A stretch of DNA of 64,000 nt from Rehmannia glutinosa (lineage: Eukaryota > Streptophyta > Magnoliopsida > Lamiales > Orobanchaceae). The position numbers were made by a program, and so were the translations under genes. Below are positions 1-13,900 of this stretch, in pieces. The stretch is taken from the NCBI GenBank assembly GCA_016081115.2, contig CM071926.1, positions 8,817,971 to 8,881,970 of the forward strand. The letters run 5' to 3'. Numbering within the stretch: the stretch's first letter is position 1; each line of letters opens with the position of its first letter. Under the pieces are notes generated by a model. That model worked only from the letters and a program-made list of their open reading frames with translations. It did no database searches and was not told the origin of the DNA.

Positions 1-1
1 A

Positions 2-2338
2 TTCTATAAGAACTACGGATAAATCAGTGGTTTTGATATACGTAGGAGTACATCTAGATGCTATAAAAATAAGGCAATACGTGTGCAATACATTGTTTGC
101 AACCGAGAAGGTTACAAAAATATTAGTAACTGCGTTCGAGATAATTTAAATGCAGACGATGAGGGGGGTAAAACTAGAGAAAGCCGGAAAAGATCATCTG
201 GTCATGTCGGGTGTCGTGCAAGATGTATATTTCAACACAAAAATGCCAACACATATGTGATCAAGCAATTCGAGGAGCGTCACACGCATTCTATGAGATC
301 CGAACCATATAGACAATTTCTTCGAGTAAACAGAAATTTGAGTTTTGGACACACGAAATTCATCATGGACTGTACTAAGGCAAACATTGGAACAACAAAA
401 ACTCATAGACTGTATAGCCAAATGGTTGGAGGAAACTCACAAGTTGGTGCATTGCAAATAGATTTCAAAATTTTCAAAAGGGACTTGAAGGCTTACATAT
501 GCGGCGCTGATGCACAAATGATAATAAACAATTTCCTAAAGAAGAAAGAAGTATGCCGGGTATGGCCTTCAATTACGTTGTTGATGAAAACGCGGTGACA
601 AGGAAGTGACAAGGTTGTTTCAGGCGGATCCGATGATCGATTCAAAACTATATCTTGTCTTTGGTGACATCATCTCGTTCGATGCTACATACAACACAAA
701 TAGGTGAGATGCATAACACTGTTTACTACATATATATGTTGCAACATACATATAGATATTATAAAAATGTTGCACAACTATATGAAATGTGGTTCTTAAA
801 CATTCTTACAACTAGACCTGCATATTTATATATTTAATACTGCATATATATAAATATACCTCTGCATATTTATATATTTAGTTCGCATAAAACAAGACCA
901 AATGCATGAGCACTAATTTATTCTGTCTTGGTACAAAATGGTTTTTGCGCCATTCACCGGGATTGATAATCATCGACGCTGTATAACATTCGCAGCAGGG
1001 TTAATATTGAAAGAGGACGAGGAATCATATATTTGGTTGTTCCAAAGTTATTTGAATGCAATGGGTCAAGAGCCACACTACATTATCACCGACCAAGATC
1101 CTGCAATGAAGAATGCATTCCATGCTGTTTTCAAAAAGGCAAGACACAGATTATGTATGTGGCATATAATGGAAAAGGTGAGCTCGAAAGTAGATCATGT
1201 ACTGTCCAGTAATGAAAAATTCATGCGGAGGCTAAATTTTGTTGTTTGGGACCAATATCATGAGCCGTTTGATTTAGAAAAAAAATGGCATGAAATCATG
1301 TGTGATTTTCGATTAACAGATCATCCATGGTTTATAAAAATGTATGATATTAGGCAAAGTTGGATCCCCACGTATTTCAAAGACGTGCCAATGGGCGGGT
1401 TGCTACGAACTACTTCAAGGTCTGAGAGCGCCAATAGTTGGTTCGTAGGGCTCACAAACCCTCAAGTCAATTTGGTTGAATTTTTTATGCACTTTGACAG
1501 CGCTATGGAGGCACAACGACATGCAATTGATAAATTGAACAATGAATGTGAGGCTTCTAGTCCAAAATGCATGACACCATTGGACATTGAAAAACATGCG
1601 GCAACAGTGTACACACACAGAGTTTTTTCTGACATAAGCAAAGAAATTAAAGAGGCTTGTTACACATGTTCAGTTGTACAAATCACCAGTGATATTGGAT
1701 ATAGCACTTACTCGATCAAAGACGACAATGGTGGCATTTTTGAAGTCATGTACAGAGACAATGAAACAATGGCAGCATGTACATGCAAAATATTTGAGCA
1801 AGATGGACTAATATGTCGTCATATGTTCGTTATTTTAAAAAATGTAAAGACGATACCTGCAAAATACCTACCCACAAGGTGGATGAAAGCAGCCTCTTTG
1901 ATACAATCTACACAATGAGGACGTTTGTACCAATTTGAAGGGGGAGAAGAGGCAAATAGAGCTTTGAACAGCCTATGGGCAGATTTTCATTGTTGCATTG
2001 CCCTTGCACATGGCAGAATAGACAAGATAGAAGAATTGTCGGGTATAATATCGACACACAAAAATAAGATGTTGTCCGAGCAAGCAATTGAAGCCACCAA
2101 GTCATGCAAAAAAACAATTATGGAAACCTATTGTGGCTCCACGTCAGAAATAGACATCACGGTATTACCACAAAAACAAGCAAAAAACAAAGGAAGTGAA
2201 AGCCGAATAAAAAGCCATTTGCAAAGTCAAAAAGATAAGGCGATCAAAGCAAGTACAAAGCTAAGGAGACGATGTGAGATATGTGGTGATGTTACAACAC
2301 ATAACAGTCGAACATGCCCCAAAAGAACTACATGTTGA
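2..2338 (+). pseudogene. FAR1-type MULE transposase, 5' end outside window, broken
   Basis: Transposase of a Mutator-like element, of the family from which the plant light-signalling factors FHY3/FAR1 derive. A FAR1 zinc-binding N-terminal region reads from base 2 (FYKNYG, then an in-frame TAA at 20-22, then the VCNREGY segment to about 598). The MULE transposase core is at 938-1918 (MVFAPFTGID; a DDE-type Asp in ITDQDPAMKNAF; CMWHI), with a SWIM finger (CTCKIFEQDGLICRH, CxCx9CxH) near 1777-1823. A Cys/His knuckle (CEICGD..H....C) lies at 2272-2318. Breaks seen: the stop at 20-22, a frame change near 545-605, and one in-frame TGA at 1916-1918 after which the same frame continues to 2338. An intron fits 707-931, with donor AG|GTGAG, but the expected acceptor reads TTG instead of AG. 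It is a transposon gene rather than a domesticated FAR1 gene, given the neighbouring Ulp1-like gene and the decay. The 5' end lies left of the window. Confidence 0.85.
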
Positions 2339-3005
2339 CATAGTACTTATTTGTTTGATACAATTTACAATTGTTGCATTTTTTGACATTCTGAATCTGT
2401 TATATGTCTATTTGATTTTGCAGAGTTTTCTAAGTACACATTAGATTTACACCAAAAGTGTCCAGTTATGGTAATATTCACATTTAAATTATACTATTTA
2501 TGGTGTGAATGTCCAATAAGTATGCATCCTCAGTTTGCCCCAATATATTTACATACGTGCTGAAAATGTTCATTAAATATGCAACACATCATAACTAAAT
2601 ATGCAGTAACTTCAAAACATGCCAACTACAAAATCATATAGTACATAAACAGGTATTTATGCAACACAATGATAATAACTATGCATAATCTGTACAATAA
2701 CTATGTACTAAAGTGATGCTTCGCAAAACAGGGAATAAAAAAAACTAACTATAGATTCATGAACACAACAGTGATACATTTCTATTCGTTTTTGCCAAAA
2801 AAAGGTAATTACACTAACCAAAAATCCATTGTTGCACAATTCTAATACCAAAACTACTACACTGCTACATATCTAAATACTAATAACCACCAAGTGCCAG
2901 TTAGATCAAACCATTCAATACAAAGTTGCACACTTAAAGAGACACCAAAACAGAAAATTATCCAGAAAAACCCCCCAAAGTACAAATTTTCCAATACATT
3001 TTTTC
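2339..3005. other. Spacer between two convergent transposon genes
   Basis: AT-rich non-coding stretch between the 3' ends of the transposase (plus) and the Ulp1-like gene (minus). Several short copies of the word ATATGCA and related strings occur here and through the introns of the Ulp1-like gene up to about 5500. I see no gene. Confidence 0.5.
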
Positions 3006-3009
3006 ATTA

Positions 3010-6000
3010 AACAAGGAATAAAACTAAGTGTCTTTCTTTCCAGCCAAGAATTTCTTTGCCTCTGACAAGTTCAAATCCCTTTGCTCGTTCGGTTCTTCTT
3101 GAACAATAGCACAACAATACAATGCCCTTAGTTTTGTCATCAGAGATATGTTCCCTTTCTCCAGGCCAGCATTCCAATTCCTCGTGCCTCCCCCCATATA
3201 TATCTACATATGTCACATTGCGAATATGCCACAATCAGTCTTGTTCTCCGAGTCCCTCCATGGCATCGCAAGCCTAACAGGTTTGGCTTTTTCCATTGTA
3301 TAAGATGATTGATAGCATGCACGGGCTAGAAGGTATCGGGAAAATAGTCGGATCTGCATATAAACAAAAATTAAATATACATGCATCATAATAAAAGTAA
3401 ATATGCATCATAGTAAAAGTAAATATGCAACAAAATAAATATAAATATAAATATTCATTAAATATGCACAGAGACAACAAACACACCAACAAATCCGGAA
3501 TATGCTCGTATTTATCGCATTCAACCCCTCCAACCGACGAGTTATCCAGAATATGATATACCCTTTTCTACAAATCGAAACAAATCACATAGATGTGCTC
3601 ACTCTTGCAGATGAGAAAGAAGAACTAGAAAAAAAAATAATATACATTTAAGAAAAACAAATAATAACAAACAAACATTAAAACGTGCTTAAACAACAAC
3701 ACCATTTCAATCGCCTGTAATCTGCTTGCGCTAAAATTCCCAAATTCAGTGTCCAAATTTTGTGAAAACAGTGAAAGAACACCTTATTCGTCCAAATCCT
3801 CGGAATGTGATACAACCGTGTTCAACTACAAAACAGAAAAAAATTAGTTCAACTGGAAACAATGACTAAAAAACACAAAAACATAACAAAAAACAATGCA
3901 ATAAAATCATACTGTACAATATATCGTCGCAAAGAACCTCAATGGAGATCCTGCAGCCCTCAGTTGTTCCTTTGTATTCAAAAGGATGGACCATATGTCA
4001 ATAACTGAAATGCTAATATAAGATCCCGGCCTCATAGACTCAAAGTCTTCCCCCATCAGAATCCGATCACCAAACTTGAAAAGGACATCACACCTACTTA
4101 TATAAAAATATGTTACAAAATAAATAGAACAAATGATCAACTAAAATATAATAGATGACAGGAAACTCAAATAAAATATTACATACTTATCTCCACGTGG
4201 ATTCTCAAAAATCCATTTCGAAATCATATTGTGGTTCTTGTTGAGCTTCTCAGTCATGTCAACTTGTCTTGCACGAAACAGCGACGAGAACCTCTGTTTT
4301 CCGTGGATTCCTAACACTCTTCCTTGCGCATACCTTGGATCGCCCCTCCAAGTTGGAGCTTTACCACGACCAACAACCTGACGAACCTCAACACCAACAC
4401 CAATTTCAGCATTCAGCTTCTTGCCAACTTCATCACCAACAATGTTACTTATTCTTCCTGCCATCACACAAAAATCACCGAAACCAAATAACAATTACAT
4501 AAAGTATAACATAAAAAAATAAACACACAACAACCAAAAAATAAAAACAAAACTTACAGCCTGAACTTTGCCACCAGTTTCATCTCCTACAACACCAAGA
4601 GCAACCGTTTCATTGTCCACATCAGGGACAGTAGCCTTGGATGTTTTCACCTACATGCATAACAAAAACATAAATATTATATTATATTTTATCAATGGCA
4701 AAAAAACACTTTTAAACAACATAAATTATGAAAAACTTACAATTGGAACATTGTCCCCATCCGCATTTTTGTTCTTCCTCCACATATGAATTTCCTTGAT
4801 CATAGTGTCGTGACGTCTCCAACACAGCGTCCCAAATAGGATTATTGAAATCCTGCGTCACACCAAGACTAAAACTTGGAGCATCATCATACCACTTCTT
4901 AAACTCCTCCATCTGCAACAATGCTTCTTCCACCTTCTCCAAAGCAGAAATGTTTTCAGGTTGTTCCAAAACGCCTCATTCTGCTGTGTTTCGCTTACTC
5001 CACCTTGATCTTCACTTGTTTTTCCACTATTAAAACAAATAAACTTCCTAGCAACAAATCAGGATTATCTGAAAAGCCCTTCGGAGCATTCTTGACCAAT
5101 GAAATGGTGTCAACAACATCCATCTCTATACGAGCCAACTTGGCCAACACCTTCCCAGCATACCCCTATACAAAATGGTAAATCATAATTTATATGCTAT
5201 ACCATCTTCAATTCTCAAAATAAAATACTAAATATGCAGTGTCTTTGTGCTAATTATGCATCAAACATACTCTAAATATGCAAACATCGGAAATAAAAGT
5301 GTACAATCCAATTATTACAAAGAAACAATATTATCTAAGCAATGACTGTACAGTAAATATGCATTATAGTCATACTAAACATGCAGACATGATTGAGCCA
5401 ACATATGCAGGGTGAATATTATTGCTTATATATAAAATATGCAATAATTGTTCTTTAAATATGCATAATATCCATACTAAACATGCAGTAAAAATAAACA
5501 TACAAAACACATTGGATTCAAATTTATAAAACTTCAAAGTGCATGTAAATGTATCTCAACATCATCAGCCTCAGAAGATAACCCAGGCACATCCTTTCCC
5601 TTGTCAACACCACCCGCCACACATTCAGGAACAACTTCAGACGGGCCTTCACCATCAAACAACCCGTCAAGATATCCCAATCCAAAGCCACCATGATCAA
5701 TCTCACTTTTGCACCTCTCCTTTAATAGCTCAGACGTCAAAGCCACATGCTTGGGACTGTTCTAGGAACGTCCCTTTTCAACATAACCACTCTATCAATG
5801 TACAAACCCTGCTACAATAAAGCCATGTCACACACATAAGATAATTAAATAAATAGCAAAAAAATATATAGAAAAAATATAAAACTCACAATCAAAAAAA
5901 GCAGAGGGCAATTGAAATAAGTCTTTTTTGACGAATACCATCTATCCCTATTTGTAATCAATGTTTTCAAGGTGTACTCACACCAATTCAGCTTCCTAAT

Positions 6001-6657
6001 ATTTGTAACATCACCAAAACTCTTCATAATCAGGGGATTAATATAACCACACTGGTGTACTGTACCGACTATAATACCATCAACCAAAGCAACAAAATGT
6101 CTCCTAAACCACACACCACCATCCGTATCCGCCATCATTCTCTAACAAACAGTCTCAGGAGTAATTTTATAACCACCATTAAGGGCCATTTCAAAAAAAC
6201 TATGCCACTCATCAAATACAACACATGTCTCAGATTTCGTCTTCTTCTCAATAAGGATAGGTCCATTTGGAAATCTCAGCACCTTTTCAACATCTTTCAC
6301 ATCAACATGTATAGACCTCCCTTTGCAATTCAAGTTCACAACTGACAGGGTTAAAGTTGTCCACTAACTAATACACGAGCCGCAACGGAAATTCATCAAC
6401 CTTTAATTCCAGCAGCCTACCGAAACCCATCTCAACCACAGCATTCTTCTGTGCTGGCTCTAATTCCTTCATCGCCCCAACTAGAGTCCCTGGCATCGAT
6501 CTTGTGCTTATTGTAGGGAATTCATCCTTCGCTTTAGATTTGGTTTTCTTTTGTTTCTTAACAGTCGGAGGCTCACTTCTCTCGACAGCCGGAGGCTCAC
6601 TTCCCTCGCCAACCTCCAACCGTGCAGGCTCTTATCTTTTTTTATTGTTCCTAGCCA
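3010..6657 (-). pseudogene. Ulp1-like (C48 cysteine protease) gene of a Kaonashi-type MULE
   Basis: Proteins of this kind pair a DUF1985-like N-terminal region with a SUMO-protease-like C48 domain and are carried by plant Mutator-like elements (Kaonashi group). Reading the minus strand from ATG at 6657: a linker with an EPP repeat, then MGFGRLLELKVDEFPLRLVY (6428-6369), a block around VWFRRHFVALVDG (6120-5880), FSLGVTQDFNNPIWD (about 4876-4830), DVLFKFGDRILMGEDF (about 4098-4050) and VIDIWSILLNTKEQLRAAG. The protease core shows the catalytic His in EHIYVICFDL and the Asp-position segment ILDNS (about 3592-3540), then the Cys box TDCGIF (3239-3222). Introns separate these blocks. Breaks: two stops directly after the Cys box (FAM*HM*), one after the FPLRLVY block, and others. 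It probably acted on SUMO-like conjugates or supported transposition; that role is inferred from the family. It converges on the transposase. Confidence 0.75.
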
Positions 6658-6659
6658 TT

Positions 6660-7478
6660 TACCAATAATAACCTACAAACACAAAAACAATGAAAAAATA
6701 TATCAGGATAAAAACCTAACTAAGTATGTATCAGAAACATTATATCATAGCAACACAACTAACCTACGTATATATACCTACAGATACACCTGCTGCAAAA
6801 AATTGAATGCAACAAAAATTGCAACAAAACTCACCACTAAAACACAAACTCACAATGAAAAACACAAATATAGAATGCAACAAAAATCGCAACAAAACTC
6901 ACGATTAAATCACAACCTCACCATGAAAAACACAAACAAAGAATGAAAACGCAAACAGTAAAACCCTAGTTGAAACAAAATCACCGTATAACAACAAATC
7001 GAACACAATACTTTCGTTTAACACATAAAACATAAAAACAATTGAAAATTAAAAACGAAAAATTCCTAAAAAATCGAACAGTTCTACAAAAATCGAACTC
7101 CAAATACCTTGTTCTTTCCCACCGATAGTTGAAAGAACGGACACTCTGAACTTGCTAAACGAAATACCGTCTCAGACTTGAGCGTCGATGATGGAGAGAT
7201 TGAGATGAAAACCGAAAGTGAATCAGAGAAAAGATTAAGAAATTTGAAAAATAATCGTGCCTTGGAAAGCGGGATAAGCAAGAGATGAAGGAAAGTGACG
7301 AAGAGACGTGTATGTTGAGGTGTATGTGGATATTACCAAATTACCCTTAAGTTGGCGGAAATAAGTGTTGGTGGGGGAGGAAACTGAATTAAATCACAAC
7401 CTTAAATTTGTTAAAACTAATGGGTAGGATGAGTCCACATGGTCTCACCTAAGGAGGGCTATCACACTTGAACCAAAT

Positions 7479-7480
<2 letters not shown>
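6660..7480. mobile_element. Right end of the MULE, with candidate terminal inverted repeat
   Basis: Non-coding sequence upstream of the Ulp1-like gene. The stretch about 7400-7480, read on the minus strand as AGGATTTGGTTCAAGTGTGA..., is the likely outer terminus because it abuts a TA repeat and resembles the GC-interspersed ends of Ulp1-carrying MULEs. The matching left terminus lies outside the window, so neither the repeat nor a target duplication can be verified here. Confidence 0.35.

Positions 7481-7514
<34 letters not shown>
7481..7514. repeat. (TA)17 microsatellite
   Basis: Thirty-four bases of pure TA immediately outside the presumed MULE right end. TA tracts are common insertion sites for Mutator-like elements; that link is inference. 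Confidence 0.95.
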
Positions 7515-7517
<3 letters not shown>

Positions 7518-7835
7518 TTGAGACATGTTCAAAATTCATGTTAACATTTTTTTTATATAGAGCAGCACAACTCATGAAAAAATATTTTACCATTAGTTGT
7601 AATTCATTTTTAAATAGAACCCCGTGCAAAAGACCTTAAAACTGTTTGTGCGTTTTCCTTATATTTCTTACAATTTTTTTTAATTCAATATTACAGCTAC
7701 TAATCATTTTTATTTGGGGTACATGTGATTTTGCAAGTGAGTTTGGTTAGAGCACACACAGTCCGCATCTTGTGCTGTCGGTTAGTATTCCATCATTCAT
7801 AAGTTAAACATTGTTTCTTTTTTCTTTATACAAAA

Positions 7836-9278
7836 CTAGTATTTTACCCATCTGATGCATGGGTGTATATTTATAAAGCCTCGGTTTTGTATTGTGACGT
7901 TTGCATTTTTCTAATAATTCTACGAATTATATCTCCTACACTATAATAACTATAATATAGCATCAAATAATAGACATGAAATATCATTTAATATATTTAT
8001 TGATAAAGTCAAAAAAGAAAAAAATATCATACTTCATAATTATAAATAATACATTCAAGACTGTGTATTTGTGTTCCATCTTCGCTAGAGGGGGATAAGG
8101 CTAAGCGGAGCGAAAAGGGTTTTCCATGAGATGGGAAATGCAAAGAAAAGTGATTTTTTCACAGAACCGCACAGGCGTACCTACATCGCCTATTTCGTTT
8201 TAGTCACGTCTAGATTTTTAATAAGTGTAAAAATTGGTGTCACACCTTTTTTCAAGGTTATAGTAGTAAATTTGGATGACAATTTATTTTCAATAGTTGT
8301 TTGTGTGTAAATTTGTGGCAAAACTTTTTGCAAAAGCTTATTGTAAGATAAATGAAAAGTTAACACGTTTATATAAGATAATAAGAGAACTAAGTACAAT
8401 AATTAATTAAGTGGCATTCAACAAAACATAATTTTGACAACATTATTATTTTTATTAGATTTATTTTTTGGAGATATTTTTCATTTTTGCCGATTTTACG
8501 TACCATAATTCATGTTACTAAGTCAATTTTTATTTTTTTTTATTGAAATTTAGTTGTGGAGATTTGTATTGTACTATTTGGATTTTCCATTTATTATATT
8601 CTATTCGAGTTCTCATTTTTGGTATTTCTCAGGATGGGCGATGCACAAAAATAATTTTTAGTGATTGCAAATTTTTCAGAATTTCAATAAATAATTAAAA
8701 TAGAAATTTAATTAATTTGATTATAAATCATACCGTTAAATAATATAAAAATAAATTATTATATTAAAAACCCTCTTTAAGGACAATAAATTTGGTTAAT
8801 AATAAATTTAATTTATTAAACATGTTTATCTATAAGAAAGTAACAATTTGAAAAAAAATACAATTATGAATAAAATCAACAAATAAAATCATTTCAAATT
8901 CCAATATCTTTTAGGGTTTAAAAAGTTAAACAAAAAACTTGTTTCATATTTAGCAACATAATTTTATGGGAAAATGAAACATTTCAAAAAATAAAAACTA
9001 TTCTATTTTTATATATGTACATATATCAAAAATATCATACAAACAACTTCATATCTAATTAATGGTCAAAATGTATAACTTTAAAAGATGTATATCAAAA
9101 TACACTGATAAATATTAAAAAAATCAATTACATGAAAAATATGTTAATAAATATAAGAAGTAATTTTTTTATATACATTATTATGAATATAATTTCATAT
9201 TAAATAAAAATTTTGTTTTTTCTTATATGAAGATATATAATTATAATGCTATGTATGGATATATATAATATATAGAGA
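7836..9278 (-). mobile_element. Candidate Helitron, 3' end well supported, 5' end tentative
   Basis: On the minus strand the sequence ends with a short hairpin (ACCCAT...ATGGGT, 7864-7846) followed after six bases by ACTAG and then a host T. This is the classic Helitron 3' signature (hairpin about 10 bases before CTRR, insertion 5' to T). A possible 5' end is TCTCTATATATTATA starting at 9278 after an A, which would give about 1.44 kb. No Rep/helicase is visible inside, so it would be non-autonomous. The 5' end is uncertain; an alternative is that this 3' end once belonged to a larger element reaching the RPA1-like pseudogene at 15560-18072, later split by the Mutator-like element. Confidence 0.4.
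8085..8150 (-). other. ycf2: Short plastid-derived insert resembling ycf2
   Basis: Minus-strand reading of 8129-8088 gives HGKPFSLRLALSPS, which I recognise as the conserved stretch of plastid Ycf2 just before its ATP-binding region. Flanking bases diverge quickly. It is a nuclear copy of plastid DNA (NUPT) of about 65 bp, non-functional. I rely on memory of the Ycf2 protein, without an alignment. Confidence 0.5.
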
Positions 9279-10637
9279 TAACATTTGGGTACATATTTTG
9301 AGATATTTTCTTAAATTCAAATAAATATTTTTTGATTGAATAATATATATAAATAAAAAAATTATGAAATAAACCCTTAAAATGATAAAATAAATCTAAA
9401 ATATATTTTCCAAGTCTTAATATTATCGGATAAAATCTAAAAGATATTCAAATAAATCCAAAACTATTATAATAAAATCATAAATCATTGGATAAAATAA
9501 AAAATACTCAAATAACATCTAAATTATTTTAATACTGATTACATGGAGAAAAATAATATTTATTTGTTCTATTATTTGTGCTATATTTATTTGTTAATAA
9601 TTATTATTCTTTCGTTTATGTTATAATATGTTTTTTTTCAAAGAATCATGATTTGAGTATAACGATATTGTTATTGAAAAAATAAATTACACTCCTATTC
9701 TATTTATTATATTAAATATGGTTATTTATTGGTATAAATTCCAACTATGTCTCAATTGATCTAACTTAATTTAGTTGTCTAAAATTATTAAGTCAACATA
9801 TAATTATTAAAGTTTTAGACAACTTAACAAGTGTTGTTAATAGTTGTATTAACTTGTTTCAAATATATAATCAGTTTTTTTCTTCTTCTCATGTTACTAC
9901 AATTTGAATTTGTTGTTGGATGTTTGCATAATATATTTTTTAAGAATGTATTAAATAATTATAATAAGTTTTATTTAACAAATCATACATTATTTTGTTC
10001 GGCTTAAGATATGTGAACCTACACCCCTTTCCCGTTCAAATTAATAACAGGATGGGTTTGAATCTTGTGATACCCACCCATCCCGCCTCATTAGCATTCC
10101 TACAATATATCAATTTGTTAATATCAGAATTATACAATACTTACTTCATTATATTACACTCCATATATCGCATGGACATTATACTAGTTAAATTATAATA
10201 TATAATATTTTCTGAATAACACCACATCATAAACATATCAAAATTTAAGTTCTAACTCATTACAACGAAAGAAATACATATACCGTCGTCATTCTTCAAC
10301 ATTGCTATCCTTTGTGCATATATTGCCCAATATTGTAAATCCTCTAAGTTGCTTCAATATTATCCGTTAGCGTGATGATGTATATCAAGTTCTGCCTTTT
10401 TTATTATGCATGTATTTTGATCACCGTGGGTTTTTGTGTTGCTATTTGATAATGTCATGCAAACTGTGTTGGTCTTTACATGTGTACATTGCTTTATTCA
10501 TGTAAATAGTTTATAATTAATAAATCGTTTTTAATTAGTATATATTTATGGTATATTTTACAAAAATTTTAATTAAATCAAACATAATTGTAGATCAAGC
10601 TTGAACTGTGTGATAACATATGTATTATTCTAGTGGA
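9279..10637. other. AT-rich intergenic DNA
   Basis: Very AT-rich sequence with no convincing reading frame. A short CCCACCCATCCCGCC stretch near 10071-10085 looks like part of a GC-word MITE but has no visible partner. I see no gene. Confidence 0.5.
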
Positions 10638-10984
10638 AATGGGTCAAATTGGCCATTTCCAACTTGAAAAGATTAAAAATAGCCAACTTTTTCAAACACA
10701 TCTTGTTTAGCCATTTTGGGGTGTGAAATGACATTCATACCCTTTAAGCATATTACACTAGGTCTTATACCTATCTTTCTCCTTTTCACTTTTACTTTTA
10801 CTTTCTCTCTCTCAAGAAGTGTGTTGTATTCAAATTTCAAAGGCAAAATTTTCCGGCGAATTTCCGGCAACCCATTTTGCCGATCGGAATCTCGAAATAA
10901 TGTGAGCATTTTGTTCTCTATCTCATTCTTTATTCATTTCACTATCGTATTTAGTTTGAGGTTGGGTGTAGAATAGATCGAAAA

Positions 10985-13900
10985 CCAGACATGAAAAAAA
11001 AAAAAAAACCGATTCGAAATAAGCTCGAACAACAACGCAAACGCCGACGCACATGCAGGCAAACGCGCGCCCAATCGTGTGGCTATCCGTCTGTATGAAT
11101 CGATCATCGATGGCATCGCCCTAATGGTCAACATATCGCATCTAATCGGAATCCCGCGATGCTTAAAATATCGACCAGCAACGAGCACTCGGGGAAGAAG
11201 ACGTCGAAGCGGGAGCAGCTGGCGGTGACAATGATAAAAGATGGCCGGGTCAGAAGGATCGTCCATTTGATGTGACAATGGGTCGTACAGCTGAATCTCC
11301 CAATCGAGCTGCCGAACGCGACATACGACCCAATGCCCAGTTCTTAGACATACAAAGACGATCTACAAATAATAATTGAAACACTATTATTGGATTATAT
11401 GACTAATACGAACTACAAGTAAGATGCAATAAAGCTATAACGTGACTAATACTTACATTTGGGACCTCGTACCAAGGCTGACCCCACGGTAGAGACTGCC
11501 CATGAACATACTGCAGCAGCTGTCTGGGTACATTCCAATCTACGTATGGGCAGCTACCCCCGTAGGTACCCAGACACTCCTTGTCATCAGCATGAATGTT
11601 ATCCCATGCACTCTTCAGGTTTATCTGTTGATAATTTTGATTCATCTTAAATCAAAAGTATCAACATTTGAAAGTATGTTAAACGAACGTTAACTGAAAT
11701 TTAAAACTTACAAAAAATGAACAATCCTGGATGTTCAGAGTGTGTGCTCTGACACCAGGGTGCAACCAAGCCCCGTCGTGCAATCTCCAAGCAAGGACAC
11801 CAAGATAAGGATCAATATGCTGCAAATATTTTGAACAACATGAGATTAAAACAACATGAGATTATTAATTGAATTGAAATGAAATAAATACTTAACAAAA
11901 CTATTTACATTATTGGCTAGATCCTCATCTACGTTCTCAATCTCCCGAAAGTACGATTGGGGCTGAAACCAAGCCGGCACTAGCCCTACATCTCGCCTGA
12001 CAGACATCAAAGAAATCGATTTAATAAGTATTGAAATGAAATATTTTAAAGACAAACAAAATATACAGAACATACTCGGGGGGCAGGCATCGCCACATAC
12101 CGCGTATACAGCTGACGGATCGATCTCTGCCTCCTTTGCTCATCTACGTCTACAAATGGAGACTGTAGGTACCTCGACAGCATACGGACGCGGCGGGTAG
12201 GACGTACAGGAGCAACGGGAGTAATCTCTACTGCCTCGTCCCCTGCTGCGACCCCCGCTGCAACATCCCCACAGACTCTCCGGTATGCTCAACAACTACT
12301 GCAGGTGGAAGCTTTGGGGGCGGGGGTGTGCCACGCGGAGTACCACTAGGCACTGCCTGTGAAAAACCCTCCACATCGGTAGGTAGCCTAGTGTCCTAAC
12401 AAATAGTATAAGCAATTGAAGTATTATTAACATCATTTCCAATCCAACTTATGCTTCGAATTAAATAGAAGATAAAATTCATAACATAAACATACCCCGT
12501 ACACAAAGTCTGATGTCTGAGCGGTATTTGTCTGCCCATGTGCTCCATGAGTCCCATGGTTGATGCGTAGAGATGGATCATCTGTGTCCGGCTCAGAATC
12601 GCGGTGCTTGTGACTCGGCTCCGCAGGCTACTGCTCATGCAATACCCGACGATCAAATTAGGCAGCCGCGCATCCAAGTACGACTCCATATAAGCACGTA
12701 GATCTGCTCGAGTGATCTCTCTCTGACAAACCAGTGCACGGTCAATCACCCAACCTACGGCTGCCACCACCAACTATACGAATACCCGGGTAGACTGAGC
12801 CAAAGCGGGGTCAGATTGAAAAGTCGGCCCCGTAAGTTACTGTGCACCAGGCTGTGATGAGGGCCAAGTGGGGCAACCTTATGGACCTGATCCATATGGA
12901 CATACATCAATCCATGTGACATGTCCATATCGATGCATTGCATGTAATGGAATCGTAACTCCACCCCGATGGGCTGTACCGGTGTGCATATCGTCTGTGA
13001 AAAAAATAGGAAAACTTTAACTTAATTACAACAAAAATATTATAAATACCACTAGTACTCATATTATTTCGTAAATAAAAAATTAAAATTACCTTGGGGC
13101 TGTCAAATAACGCCACCGTGTTGAAGGTCCTCTTGGGACATCTAACCCGCATGCCCCTAGGATAGCCATCCAACCCAGAGGCCTGGGCAAGGTCCCGACC
13201 AAGAGAAGGAATAGCCTCAAATGCCCATAGATGTATCAAACAAAAAATAAATAAGCAATGAACCTGATTAGAATATGAAATGCTCGTGTTAAAAGTGATA
13301 TGTATTTAAATTATATATACCTGTATAGGATAGAAGTAGGCATATATGTGGAACTGGACCTCTCTCTCAGGATCAGCAGGGGCTCGGATCCCAGAATCAA
13401 GATAATAGAGGAGGCGCCCATACACGTAGGAGCCCCATGGGAATGCCCTAAACCCGGGGGCATCCTCAACCAAGGTCCGCAACCATAACGGGACGGCACC
13501 CCGCGGATCGAAAGCTAACAGATACTTCGTGATGAATAAGATATACGCCATCTTCAGATTATCCTCTGGTCACTCTCTGAACGACCCGCGATGAAATGTG
13601 GCACTGCCTTCGTCGGTATCAAGGACTCCCCATCGAAAAACTGTCGGTATACTCCTCCTGCCGGAGGGATATGCTGTGAGGAGCATGGGTCAATCACCGA
13701 GGGGCTAAAGCGTAGCCCCGTAAACATCGAAAACTCTCGTCGCCCAAATCTGAGGTTCCGCTCACCAACGCAGAACCACAAGTCCCGGTCTCGATCCTCC
13801 ACCAAAATCTGTCGACCGAGCAATAGGAGCATACCCTTGGTGGTCAAGTATGCGTCATCATCGAAGTCCAGAAACGCCCCAAATGGCCCATTCCTAAACT

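Noticed and set aside
2..2338. Domesticated FHY3/FAR1 regulatory gene
   Set aside because: Stops, a frame change, a lost splice acceptor and the neighbouring Ulp1-like gene point to a transposon copy.
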